Part shown: piece after piece, positions 55,119-62,797 of the stretch | Numbering within the stretch: position 1 is the stretch's first letter | Layout: each line of letters opens with the position of its first letter | NCBI RefSeq assembly: GCF_001440545.1 | Contig: NZ_LKHP01000001.1 | Location: 1-64,000, forward strand | Reading direction: 5' to 3' | From: Caloramator mitchellensis | GTDB taxonomy: Bacteria > Bacillota > Clostridia > Clostridiales > Caloramatoraceae | Length of the DNA: 64,000 nt | Made by a program: the position numbers and the translations under genes | Notes under the pieces: generated by a model | Databases searched by the model: none | The model's input: the letters and a program-made list of their open reading frames with translations, nothing else | What the model was told of the DNA's origin: nothing

Positions 55119-55286
55119 TTATCTTCTAAAGTTGTCCTGTCTTTTTTGAGCCTTTTTTGCTTTTCTGCATTCTGGGCATCTCTTTGGTTCGTTTTCAAAT
55201 CCCTTTTCCTTGTAGAATGCTTGTTCTCCTTCTGTAAATACAAATTCCTTTCCGCAGTCTGTGCAAACTAGAGTCTTGTCTGCCAT
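55119..55286 (-). CDS. Small zinc-ribbon protein (55 residues)
   Basis: The minus strand encodes MADKTLVCTDCGKEFVFTEG, ending in KKAQKRQDNFRR. Cysteines 8, 11, 37 and 40 form two CxxC knuckles, as in the probable zinc-ribbon family often fused or listed as cytochrome-like in error. The tail is very basic, which suggests RNA or ribosome contact. AGGAGG precedes the ATG. It is preceded by a promoter and a 105-base leader containing a strong inverted repeat that can fold over the ribosome site. Confidence 0.85.
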   Translation of the reverse strand: MADKTLVCTDCGKEFVFTEGEQAFYKEKGFENEPKRCPECRKAKKAQKRQDNFRR

Positions 55287-55287
55287 T

Positions 55288-55366
55288 TTAACATACCTCC
55301 TAATTTACTTGGGTTTTAGATTTAACAATAAAGCAACATAACCTCTAAAACCCAAGGGTATGTTAA
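55288..55366 (-). promoter_or_regulatory. Self-complementary leader of the zinc-ribbon gene
   Basis: On the minus strand, TTAACATACC then CTTGGGTTTTAGA form a 23-base arm. It pairs with TCTAAAACCCAAG and, after a 10-base bulge, GGTATGTTAA. The last block overlaps the final GG of AGGAGG and reaches to two bases before the ATG, so the structure can hide the start. Confidence 0.65.
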
Positions 55367-55397
55367 CTTTAAATGTTAAACCATTTTTACGATATAA

Positions 55398-55426
55398 ATT
55401 ATAGCACCAGTAAATTTTATTATCAA
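55398..55426 (-). promoter_or_regulatory. Promoter of the zinc-ribbon gene
   Basis: On the minus strand, TTGATA (plus-strand 55421-55426), 17 bases, TATAAT (plus-strand 55398-55403). The transcript would begin near 55391. Confidence 0.7.
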
Positions 55427-55493
55427 TAGAAAACTTTAAAAGGAGAGAAAATAATTGTATAATATATATGATTAATTTGTTTTGGAGGGAGAT

Positions 55494-56114
55494 ATGGAGT
55501 ATAGTAAGATTAGAGATATATATAATCAAATAGGAATCGTGGGGGAAAATTATGACTTAAAATCATATGCTGTTACAATTCCACTTGTTGAAATAAATAA
55601 TATAAAAAATATAGTTTTTGAGGTTAGAAGCATGAATCTAAGCCAGCCTGGTGAAATATCGCTCCCGGGCGGTAAAATAGAAAAAAACGAGAGCAAATTA
55701 GAAGCTGCAATTCGTGAAACTTGTGAAGAACTATTAATGAAAAAAGAAGATTTTGAGGTGATTTCTCAGGCTGATGTATTAGTAACTCAGTATGGTAAGA
55801 TAATTTATCCATTTATTGTATTAATCAAAGACTTAAAGAAAATAAGCTATTCAAAGAGTGAAGTTGAAAAACTAATTTTTGTTCCAATAGATTTTTTTCT
55901 TAAAAATCAGCCTCAGATTATGAAGGTAAAAGTTATAACACAGCCGCTTGAGGAATTTCCATATGATATTGGAGTTAAGGCAGAAGATTATCACTGGCAA
56001 AGCGGTCTATTGAACGTGTATTTTTACAAATATCAAGATTACATTGTATGGGGTCTAACAGCCAAGATTATACACAGCTTTATAAACAAAATTGGAAAAT
56101 TAGAAACGGAGTGA
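55494..56114 (+). CDS. Nudix hydrolase, CoA pyrophosphatase-like
   Basis: The 206-residue protein has the CoA-pyrophosphatase pattern MNLSQPGEISLPGGKIE directly joined to the Nudix box GKIEKNESKLEAAIRETCEELL (the G-x5-E-x7-REUxEE motif) near residues 53-82. The family hydrolyses CoA or related dinucleotides to 4'-phosphopantetheine and 3',5'-ADP. ATG 55494 is preferred over an in-frame TTG at 55482, which lies in the GGAGGGAG ribosome site. It begins the pterin/folate gene run. Confidence 0.88.
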   Translation: MEYSKIRDIYNQIGIVGENYDLKSYAVTIPLVEINNIKNIVFEVRSMNLSQPGEISLPGGKIEKNESKLEAAIRETCEELLMKKEDFEVISQADVLVTQYGKIIYPFIVLIKDLKKISYSKSEVEKLIFVPIDFFLKNQPQIMKVKVITQPLEEFPYDIGVKAEDYHWQSGLLNVYFYKYQDYIVWGLTAKIIHSFINKIGKLETE

Positions 56115-56118
56115 AATT

Positions 56119-56472
56119 ATGATTTTAATTAAAGAGTTTGAGTTTGATGCAGCCCACAATCTGATTCATTATCATGGAAAATGTGAAAGACTTCATGGAC
56201 ATACATATAAATTAGTGATAAAGCTTGAAGGAACACCCGACAAAGAGGGCATGATATATGATTTTGTTGAACTAAAAAGGGTAGTTAAGGCAAGAATAAT
56301 TGATAAGTTCGATCATTCATACTTAAATGATATAATTGAACAACCAACTGCAGAAAATATTGCTATGTATGTATTCAATGAACTAAAAGATGTATTAAAA
56401 CGTGAAAACTGCAAGCTTTACGAAGTTGAAGTTTGGGAAACAAAAACTAGCGGAGTAGTATACAGGGGGTAA
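56119..56472 (+). CDS. queD: 6-pyruvoyltetrahydropterin synthase / QueD-family protein
   Basis: The 117-residue protein has the family zinc site (His13, His26, His28) and the catalytic motif KCERLHGH, with Cys22 in C-x3-HGH. IYDFVELKRVV, FDHSYLND, PTAENIAMYVF and VEVWETKTSGV are the other conserved stretches. It acts on dihydroneopterin triphosphate, forming carboxytetrahydropterin for queuosine (QueD), or in some lineages the folate precursor hydroxymethyldihydropterin. The neighbours are folate genes and folB is absent, which raises the second option. A Glu adjoins the Cys, but this is common in ordinary QueD. Confidence 0.88.
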   Translation: MILIKEFEFDAAHNLIHYHGKCERLHGHTYKLVIKLEGTPDKEGMIYDFVELKRVVKARIIDKFDHSYLNDIIEQPTAENIAMYVFNELKDVLKRENCKLYEVEVWETKTSGVVYRG

Positions 56473-56475
56473 ATT

Positions 56476-57246
56476 ATGAAGGATGTTCAAAGTGAAAAAG
56501 ATTATAGAAATGTACCACTTAAGAAAGTAGGAATTAACAGTCTAAGATGGCCTATAATTATTAAGGAAAAAGACGGAGGTATTCAAAATACTATTGCAGA
56601 TATGGCTCTTTCTGTGGATTTGCCTGCAGATGTAAAGGGGACACATATGAGCAGGTTCGTTGAACTTGTTAATGATTTAAAAGAAATTTCTCCAAAGGAA
56701 ATCGATAAGGCCCTCGATGCTTTAAAGGAAAAACTGCATGCAAAGACAGCTCATATTAGGATAGATTTTGATTATTTTATTAAAAAACCATCTCCTGTAA
56801 CGGGGATTATTTCACCCTACGATGTTAAGTGTTCCTTTGATGCTGAAAAGGGTGAGGATTTTAAATTCATAATGGAAGTTGCAGTTCCTGTTTCAACCCT
56901 ATGCCCATGCTCAAAGGAGATAAGCGATTTTGGAGCACATAATCAAAGGGCAAGAGTTAGCATAAAGATAGTTTCTAAAAAACTTATTTGGATAGAAGAT
57001 GTAGTTAAAATAGCAGAAGACAGTGCTAGTTCTCCAGTTTTCTCACTCCTAAAGAGAAAGGATGAGAAATATGTAACTGAGATGGCTTATTTAAATCCAA
57101 GGTTTGTTGAGGATGTAGTCAGAGAAGCTGCAATAAGGCTTGATGAAATTAAGGATATAACATATTATAGAGTTTATGCTGAGAGCATGGAGAGCATACA
57201 CAATCATAACGCCTTTGCATGTGCAGAAAAAGGGGAGATAATATGA
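56476..57246 (+). CDS. folE2: GTP cyclohydrolase FolE2 (type IB)
   Basis: The 256-residue protein belongs to the FolE2 family, which hydrolyses GTP to dihydroneopterin triphosphate and uses metals other than zinc. Family markers are GTHMSRFVELVNDL, VPVSTLCPCSKEISDFGAHNQRARVSI with the metal-binding Cys, and RVYAESMESIHNHNAFA at the end. It starts 3 bp after the PTPS gene and overlaps folP. Confidence 0.96.
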   Translation: MKDVQSEKDYRNVPLKKVGINSLRWPIIIKEKDGGIQNTIADMALSVDLPADVKGTHMSRFVELVNDLKEISPKEIDKALDALKEKLHAKTAHIRIDFDYFIKKPSPVTGIISPYDVKCSFDAEKGEDFKFIMEVAVPVSTLCPCSKEISDFGAHNQRARVSIKIVSKKLIWIEDVVKIAEDSASSPVFSLLKRKDEKYVTEMAYLNPRFVEDVVREAAIRLDEIKDITYYRVYAESMESIHNHNAFACAEKGEII

Positions 57247-58079
57247 GTTATATAATTTTAAGAGACGGAAGAAAAATAGAATTTCAGAATACAAGAATAA
57301 TGGGTATTTTAAATGCTACACCTGATTCATTTTTTGAAGGTTCAAGGGTAAATGGTGTTGAAGTTGCACAACAAAAGGCATTAAAAATGATAGATGAAGG
57401 TGCTGATATATTAGATATTGGAGGGGAATCAACTCGTCCAGGTTCTGAACCAGTTAGTGAAGATGAAGAAATAAAAAGAGTAATTCCTGTTATTGAAGCA
57501 ATAAGAAAAGTCAATAAGGAAATAATAATTTCGGTAGATACTTATAGGGCAAAAACTGCTGAACTTGCAATACAAGCTGGAGCTGACATTATAAATGATA
57601 TAAGTGCAATGATGTTCGATAAGGAAATGATTAATGTAATTAAAAAATATAATGTTCCAGTTATTTTAATGCATATAAAGGGAACTCCGAAAAATATGCA
57701 AAACAATCCACATTATAATGATGTTGTAAAGGAAGTTTATGAATTCTTAGAAGAGAGAATAAAATTTTCAATAGATAATGGCATTGAAAAAAGTAAGATA
57801 ATAACTGATCCTGGTATAGGATTTGGAAAGCTTTTTGACCATAATATTGAACTTATAAAAAACATAGAAATATTTAAAAATTTAGGATGTCCTGTTCTTC
57901 TTGCACACTCAAGAAAGTCAAGTATTGGAGTTGCTCTTGGCAACCTGCCTCCTGAGGAAAGGCTTGAGGGAACTATAGCAATATCCTGTTATGCAGCCTT
58001 AAAGGGAATCGAAATGGTAAGAGTTCATGATGTTAAAGAAAACAAAAGGGCTATTAGAATGATTGAGGTGCTGAGATGA
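57243..58079 (+). CDS. folP: Dihydropteroate synthase
   Basis: The 278-residue TIM-barrel enzyme joins hydroxymethyldihydropterin pyrophosphate and p-aminobenzoate. Signatures are IMGILNATPDSFFEGSRV, MIDEGADILDIGGESTRPGSEPV, SVDTYRAKTAELAIQAGADIINDISAM, DPGIGFGKLFDHN and LLAHSRKSSIG. ATG 57243 overlaps the folE2 stop as ATGA and has GGGGAG; the frame further upstream lies in folE2. Confidence 0.96.
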   Translation: MSYIILRDGRKIEFQNTRIMGILNATPDSFFEGSRVNGVEVAQQKALKMIDEGADILDIGGESTRPGSEPVSEDEEIKRVIPVIEAIRKVNKEIIISVDTYRAKTAELAIQAGADIINDISAMMFDKEMINVIKKYNVPVILMHIKGTPKNMQNNPHYNDVVKEVYEFLEERIKFSIDNGIEKSKIITDPGIGFGKLFDHNIELIKNIEIFKNLGCPVLLAHSRKSSIGVALGNLPPEERLEGTIAISCYAALKGIEMVRVHDVKENKRAIRMIEVLR

Positions 58080-58531
58080 ACAAGGTTTATGTAGCATTTG
58101 GAACTAATATAGGCGATAAGACTGACAATATAGAACAGGCGCTTAAACTTATGGAGGATAGAGGACTTAAAATAATAAAAAAATCAAGCATAGTTTCAAC
58201 AGAACCCTATGGGTATACAAATCAGCCTGAGTTTTTAAACGGAGTTGTTGAGGTAATAACCGATTTAAATCCAAGGCAGGTTCTTGAAACACTTCTTAAT
58301 ATTGAAAAGGACATGGGAAGAATAAGAGAGTTTAAGTGGGGACCAAGAAATATTGACTTAGATATAATTTTTTTCAACAGCGATGTCATTAATGAGGAAG
58401 ATCTTAAGATTCCTCATCCTGATATGCATAATAGGGAATTTGTTTTAAAACCCTTATGTGAAATAGCACCTGAACTTGTTCATCCTATATTGAAAAAATC
58501 AATTAATCAGTTATTAGACGAATTACAATGA
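58076..58531 (+). CDS. folK: 2-amino-4-hydroxy-6-hydroxymethyldihydropteridine pyrophosphokinase
   Basis: The 151-residue enzyme pyrophosphorylates hydroxymethyldihydropterin ahead of FolP. Motifs are VYVAFGTNIGDKTDNIEQAL, YGYTNQPEFLNGVVEV, MGRIREFKWGPRNIDLDIIFF and PHPDMHNREFVLKPLCEIAPE. ATG overlaps the folP stop. It is the last gene of the folate run; a terminator follows. Confidence 0.96.
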   Translation: MNKVYVAFGTNIGDKTDNIEQALKLMEDRGLKIIKKSSIVSTEPYGYTNQPEFLNGVVEVITDLNPRQVLETLLNIEKDMGRIREFKWGPRNIDLDIIFFNSDVINEEDLKIPHPDMHNREFVLKPLCEIAPELVHPILKKSINQLLDELQ

Positions 58532-58541
58532 GTTAAAATTA

Positions 58542-58590
58542 TAACACAATATATTGAATGATAATTTATCAATGTATTGTGTTCTTTTTG
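58542..58590 (+). terminator. Terminator after folK
   Basis: AACACAATA pairs with TATTGTGTT, extended by ATTGA/TcAAT-type pairs; CTTTTTG follows. Confidence 0.75.
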
Positions 58591-58627
58591 TATCTTGAAA
58601 AAATTAATTTTAAGGGGAGTGTTTAAT

Positions 58628-59044
58628 GTGAAAAGCTATAGAAAGGAACTTTGGTTTAATATACCTACAAGAAGAGGCTTTGTCAATATAACTCATGAAC
58701 TAGAAAAATGCCTTGGGGAAAGCGGTATAAAAGAAGGCTTGCTTCTTTGCAATGCAATGCATATAACTGCAAGCGTATTTATTAACGATGACGAGTCAGG
58801 ACTACATAAGGACTTTGAAAATTGGCTTGAAAGACTTGCACCAGAAAAGCCTTACAGTCAGTATCACCACAATGGATTTGAAGATAATGCCGATGCCCAC
58901 CTAAAAAGAACAATAATGGGAAGGGAAGTTGTAGTTGCAATTACTGATGGCAAACTTGATCTTGGTCCTTGGGAACAGGTTTTCTATGGAGAATTTGATG
59001 GTAAGAGAAGGAAAAGGGTTCTAGTTAAGATTATAGGGGAATGA
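58628..59044 (+). CDS. YjbQ (UPF0047) family protein
   Basis: The 138-residue protein matches Yjb[46 protein letters not shown], and the His-rich [63 protein letters not shown]. Members have weak thiamine phosphate synthase activity and an unsettled role. GTG 58628 follows AAGGGGAG. Upstream codons in frame lack a site. It is a single-gene unit between two terminators. Confidence 0.88.
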   Translation: MKSYRKELWFNIPTRRGFVNITHELEKCLGESGIKEGLLLCNAMHITASVFINDDESGLHKDFENWLERLAPEKPYSQYHHNGFEDNADAHLKRTIMGREVVVAITDGKLDLGPWEQVFYGEFDGKRRKRVLVKIIGE

Positions 59045-59083
59045 GAAAAGTTCAGAAGCCTTTTGCTTTCTGAACTTTTCTCA
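59042..59083. terminator. Long hairpin terminator between yjbQ and the convergent secreted protein gene
   Basis: TGAGAAAAGTTCAGAA pairs perfectly with TTCTGAACTTTTCTCA, a 16-bp stem. The yjbQ stop codon is the first three bases of the arm. Confidence 0.7.
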
Positions 59084-59105
59084 TAAGCACTTTATAATAA
59101 TTAAA

Positions 59106-60383
59106 TTAAATAGAATCACCTTGCAAATTTTTGAAATATTCTTCTTTAAAAATTGGATCAATTTTATTGTAAAAATCTATTAGTAGAGAAACTTTTTTCT
59201 TTAATCTGTCATTATTATTAATAAGTTCCCAAAACCTTTTGTTATTAGTGAATAAGTATTGGGCAATTATGGCAATATCTTCCTCGATTCCTGACTGAGA
59301 ATATGGATTTATAAACCCATCTTTAACTAATTCATCATCAAAATCGTAGTCCTTTTTTCCTTGTTTAATAGTTTCTTTAAGAAATTCAAGCCCACCATTT
59401 CCATATTTAAAGTCATTGGGATTACAATTAGTCCACTCTATTTCATTAAATAGATATTTATAATTGTTAAACAGTATGTGATTAAATTCATGATGAAAAA
59501 CTTGTTTTACATCAGCATCTAAATAATTATCATCAGCTATATAAATATTCATAGAATCAAAAGTTCCTCCAATTGGTACTTCTCTATAAATTAGGCTTTT
59601 TGTAAAAATGATGCTGTCAAGATTTTCAGATAATAATGATTTTGGATATTTATTTATTTCACTACTAAAAATATCTTTTAATCTATCTATTTGACTTTTA
59701 TCTATAGGTTCATATTGTAAATTTTTCATATTATCATAATCATATGTTGGACATAAAAAATCTATTTTAATTCTTTCCGTTAAAAAATTCAAGTAAACAT
59801 TTGGATATCTTCTAATTACCCATTTTAATTTAACAAATTTATCGTATCCAGATACAATTCCTTTATCACAATAATATATGCCAGGCATATTGGTTGAGGG
59901 CAGACTATAATTATAAAGTATATCGACATATTTTGTTGTTCCGTCGCTCATGATTGCTTTAACTTTTTTAGGAAATTCGATATTATCGCCAACTAATGCA
60001 ACTTGTATTATATCATCAATTTTTGTAATTACAGGAACTATATTAATAGTTGCTTTAACTGATTTGTTGTAGTTCTTAACTTTACCAGTAAAGGTAAGCT
60101 TTCTAACTTTACTTGTATCTACTTTATTAGAATTCCAAGTAATCAGGACTTTTTGTTTTGTATTATTTGTCATTACTGCTGTTACTGATGAGGGCAATTG
60201 ATATCTTTGATTATGCTTGACTGTAATGTATATATCAGCTATTGATTTAATTTTTATATTTGATTGTTTTGCAAATATTCTGTTAGATGTATGGAGCGTT
60301 TTTTCTTTAAGAATATCTTCTGATGATGCTAAAGATAATAACATTAAAAAGATTAAGAACATAAAAAAAATTTTCTTTTTCAT
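59106..60383 (-). CDS. Secreted protein with Ig-like repeats and an HExxH metallopeptidase-like motif
   Basis: The 425-residue protein has a signal peptide (MKKKIFFMFLIFLMLLSLASS) and two bacterial Ig-like (Big_4-type) repeats at about 48-115 and 118-185, each with a VT-x-W or YNYSLPSTNMPG pattern. The C-terminal half holds VFHHEFNHILFNN near residues 295-305, where HEFNH fits the zinc peptidase HExxH motif, followed by Glu-rich helices (GGLEFLKETIKQGKKDYDFDDELV, GIEEDIAIIAQYLF). I do not recognise the peptidase family. ATG 60383 lies behind GAGGTGAT. It would act at or outside the cell surface. Confidence 0.75.
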   Translation of the reverse strand: MKKKIFFMFLIFLMLLSLASSEDILKEKTLHTSNRIFAKQSNIKIKSIADIYITVKHNQRYQLPSSVTAVMTNNTKQKVLITWNSNKVDTSKVRKLTFTGKVKNYNKSVKATINIVPVITKIDDIIQVALVGDNIEFPKKVKAIMSDGTTKYVDILYNYSLPSTNMPGIYYCDKGIVSGYDKFVKLKWVIRRYPNVYLNFLTERIKIDFLCPTYDYDNMKNLQYEPIDKSQIDRLKDIFSSEINKYPKSLLSENLDSIIFTKSLIYREVPIGGTFDSMNIYIADDNYLDADVKQVFHHEFNHILFNNYKYLFNEIEWTNCNPNDFKYGNGGLEFLKETIKQGKKDYDFDDELVKDGFINPYSQSGIEEDIAIIAQYLFTNNKRFWELINNNDRLKKKVSLLIDFYNKIDPIFKEEYFKNLQGDSI

Positions 60384-60478
60384 AAAATCACCTCGTATAA
60401 TTATCTTAATATTATAATACCATTTTTCGCAAATAAATGGTATATTAGCCAATATTTATAAATTTATTAGGAAATTGA

Positions 60479-60692
60479 GCAGTTAAAAAATTATTGGATA
60501 TCTACGAAAAAGTTTTTGAGATTTATCCTAATGCTCAGTAGCGATACACCATTCGGTTCAGGAGTTATGCAAAGAAGAGATGGAAAATATTTTACAGGAT
60601 TTGAACCATTGCTTGGGATACACTGTGCAGCTAATGATTTAAATCTAAACAAAGATGAAATTGTTACAGTTGAGCAAGCAGTAAATTGTTAA
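60479..60692 (+). pseudogene. Remnant of an amidohydrolase-like gene (frameshifted 3' end)
   Basis: One frame reads KLLDIYEKVFEIYPN up to a stop at 60539-60541. The next frame continues from ATG 60531 as MLSSDTPFGSGVMQRRDGKY and on to a stop at 60690-60692 (53 residues). The join EIYPN then MLSSDTPFGSG looks like the end of a metal-dependent amidohydrolase with the rest lost. The 60384-60756 gap otherwise holds only the crt promoter, with TATAAT at 60733-60738. Confidence 0.45.
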
Positions 60693-60756
60693 ACAAAAAT
60701 ATTTAGAATTTTAAAAATCGTCAAAATAGTGATATAATCATATTGGGGGTGAGAAT

Positions 60757-61536
60757 TTGGAAACAATTATTTTACAAAAAGAAGAAAATATTGCGGTGTT
60801 AACAATTTCAAGACCAAAGGCGTTAAACGCGCTAAACACAAAAGTATTAAAAGAATTAGACGGAGCAATTGATGAAATTGAAAATGATAATGAGATTTAT
60901 GCTCTTGTAATTACAGGGGATGGGGAAAAGGCATTTGTTGCAGGTGCTGATATTGCAGAGATGAAGGATATGAACCCAAAAGAAGCTAGAAATTTCAGTA
61001 TATTAGGGAATAAAGTATTCAGAAGGATTGAGAGCTTAAGAATCCCCACAATTGCTGCTGTTAACGGTTATGCCCTTGGTGGAGGATGCGAACTTGCTAT
61101 GGCGTGTGATATTAGAATAGCATCTGAAACTGCAAAATTTGGGCAGCCAGAGGTGGGACTTGGTATAACTCCGGGCTTTGGAGGAACACAAAGGCTCTCA
61201 AGAATTGTTGGCAAATCAAAGGCAAAGGAATTAATATTTACAGGAGACGTTATTGATGCCAATGAGGCGCTAAGAATTGGACTTGTAAATAAAGTAGTTA
61301 AAAAAGAAGAACTTATTGATGAAGCTAAAAAACTCGCTAATAAAATATCACAAAACGCTCCAATTGCAGTAGGATTAGCAAAGGCTGCAATAGATAGAGG
61401 CTACCAGGCTGATATTGATACTGCAATTATGTATGAAGCAGAAGTGTTTTCACAATGTTTTGCAACAGAGGATCAAAAGGATGGAATGACTGCATTTACA
61501 GAAAAAAGAAAGGTAGAAAAATTTAAGAATAAATAG
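60757..61536 (+). CDS. crt: Crotonase / 3-hydroxybutyryl-CoA dehydratase
   Basis: The 259-residue protein has the crotonase fold with [21 protein letters not shown], the oxyanion [19 protein letters not shown] and catalytic Glu residues in the [19 protein letters not shown] stretch. It hydrates and dehydrates crotonyl-CoA and 3-hydroxybutyryl-CoA. The start is TTG behind GGGGGTGAG. It is followed by hbd after 10 bp, as in clostridial butyrate pathways, but no bcd or etf genes lie between. Confidence 0.93.
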   Translation: METIILQKEENIAVLTISRPKALNALNTKVLKELDGAIDEIENDNEIYALVITGDGEKAFVAGADIAEMKDMNPKEARNFSILGNKVFRRIESLRIPTIAAVNGYALGGGCELAMACDIRIASETAKFGQPEVGLGITPGFGGTQRLSRIVGKSKAKELIFTGDVIDANEALRIGLVNKVVKKEELIDEAKKLANKISQNAPIAVGLAKAAIDRGYQADIDTAIMYEAEVFSQCFATEDQKDGMTAFTEKRKVEKFKNK

Positions 61537-61546
61537 GGGGATTAAA

Positions 61547-62389
61547 ATGAAGGTATTTGTTGTAGGTTCAGGAACAATGGGCTCAGGTATAGCCCAAACA
61601 TTTGCTCAAAGCGGCATAGAAGTTTATTTAAATGATATCAAGGAAGAGTTTGTTGAAAGAGGATATAATGGTATAGTTAAAAACATATCTAAGTTAGTTG
61701 AAAAGGGAAAGATAAGCGAGGAAGATAAAAATAACATTGTTTCAAAAATACATAAATCTATTAATGTTGAAGATGCAAAGGATTGTGATTTAGTAGTAGA
61801 AGCAATTATAGAAAATATGGATGCAAAAAAGGAGCTTTTTAAAAAGCTTGATAGTATTTGTAAAGAAGAAACAATACTTGCTACTAATACTTCATCATTG
61901 TCAATCACAGAAATTGCCGCAGCAACTAAAAGACCTGATAGAGTAATTGGCATGCACTTTTTTAATCCAGCACCGGTAATGAAGCTTATAGAAATAATAA
62001 GAGGCATTGCAACTTCAGAGGAAACATACAATAAAGTTAAAGAGATTTCAACTACTATTGGAAAAGACCCAGTTGAGGTTAATGAGGCACCGGGATTTGT
62101 AGTAAACAGAATACTTATCCCAATGATTAATGAAGCAATAGGAATTTTAGCTGAAGGAATAGCATCTGCAAAGGATATAGACAAAGCAATGAAACTTGGC
62201 GCTAACCATCCTATGGGACCGTTAGAACTTGCAGATTTTATAGGAAACGATATTAATCTTGCTATTATGGAATATCTCTACAAAGAAACTGGAGATCAAA
62301 AATATAGACCACACCCTCTATTAAAGAAAATGGTAAGAGCAGGTTACCTTGGAAGAAAAACTGGCAGAGGTTTTTATGATTATATGTAA
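61547..62389 (+). CDS. hbd: 3-hydroxybutyryl-CoA dehydrogenase
   Basis: The 280-residue enzyme has the NAD(P)-binding [68 protein letters not shown] and [53 protein letters not shown] with the catalytic His-Glu pair. It reduces acetoacetyl-CoA. Its stop codon adjoins the left end of an inverted-repeat element. Confidence 0.96.
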   Translation: MKVFVVGSGTMGSGIAQTFAQSGIEVYLNDIKEEFVERGYNGIVKNISKLVEKGKISEEDKNNIVSKIHKSINVEDAKDCDLVVEAIIENMDAKKELFKKLDSICKEETILATNTSSLSITEIAAATKRPDRVIGMHFFNPAPVMKLIEIIRGIATSEETYNKVKEISTTIGKDPVEVNEAPGFVVNRILIPMINEAIGILAEGIASAKDIDKAMKLGANHPMGPLELADFIGNDINLAIMEYLYKETGDQKYRPHPLLKKMVRAGYLGRKTGRGFYDYM

Positions 62390-62703
62390 AAGGCTGTCTC
62401 AAAATTTATAAGTTATTAATTTCATTTTTAGCATACTAATGTAGCCCCATGATATGATTTCAAAGTGGCATCTCTCATGAGCCTTAGTAACTCTTGCTTT
62501 TCGACTTTTCAAAAGTGCGTAATTCTACTCAGGACGAGTAGAGCCGAGCGGACTTCAGGAGGAAGTCTCGCGAGGGTAGCACTTTTGAAAACAAAGAAAA
62601 GCTTAGAGTTACTTGGTGAAATGAGCGAATGCCCGTGAAATCATTCATGGGGCTTAGTAGATTAAAGTTAAAAGATAATAAATGAATTTTGAGACAGCCT
62701 TTT
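62388..62703. mobile_element. 316-bp inverted-repeat element (MITE-like) with central twin hairpins
   Basis: The ends are perfect 19-bp inverted repeats of AAAAGGCTGTCTCAAAATT (62388-62406 and 62685-62703). The arms remain imperfectly complementary for over 100 bp on each side, e.g. AGTAACTCT with AGAGTTACT and AAAAGTGC with GCACTTTT. The centre has two hairpins with AGGAC and AGGAG loops. There is no transposase gene, and I see no clear target duplication. The ends look like those of insertion sequences. It accounts for nearly all of the 62390-62797 gap. Confidence 0.75.
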
Positions 62704-62734
62704 ATACAATTCTTTGTCACAAAATTAACTTTCG

Positions 62735-62763
62735 TTGAATAATTGTTAAAATAGCCTTATCAT
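62735..62763 (+). promoter_or_regulatory. Promoter of thlA
   Basis: TTGAAT (62735-62740), 17 bases, then TATCAT (62758-62763). Confidence 0.5.
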
Positions 62764-62797
62764 AATATTGTGAAGATTCAAAAAGAGGGGGGCTATT

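Noticed and set aside
62743-62763. TTGTTAA near the thlA promoter as a Rex (redox) operator.
   Set aside because: Only one half of the Rex palindrome is present; the second half does not match.
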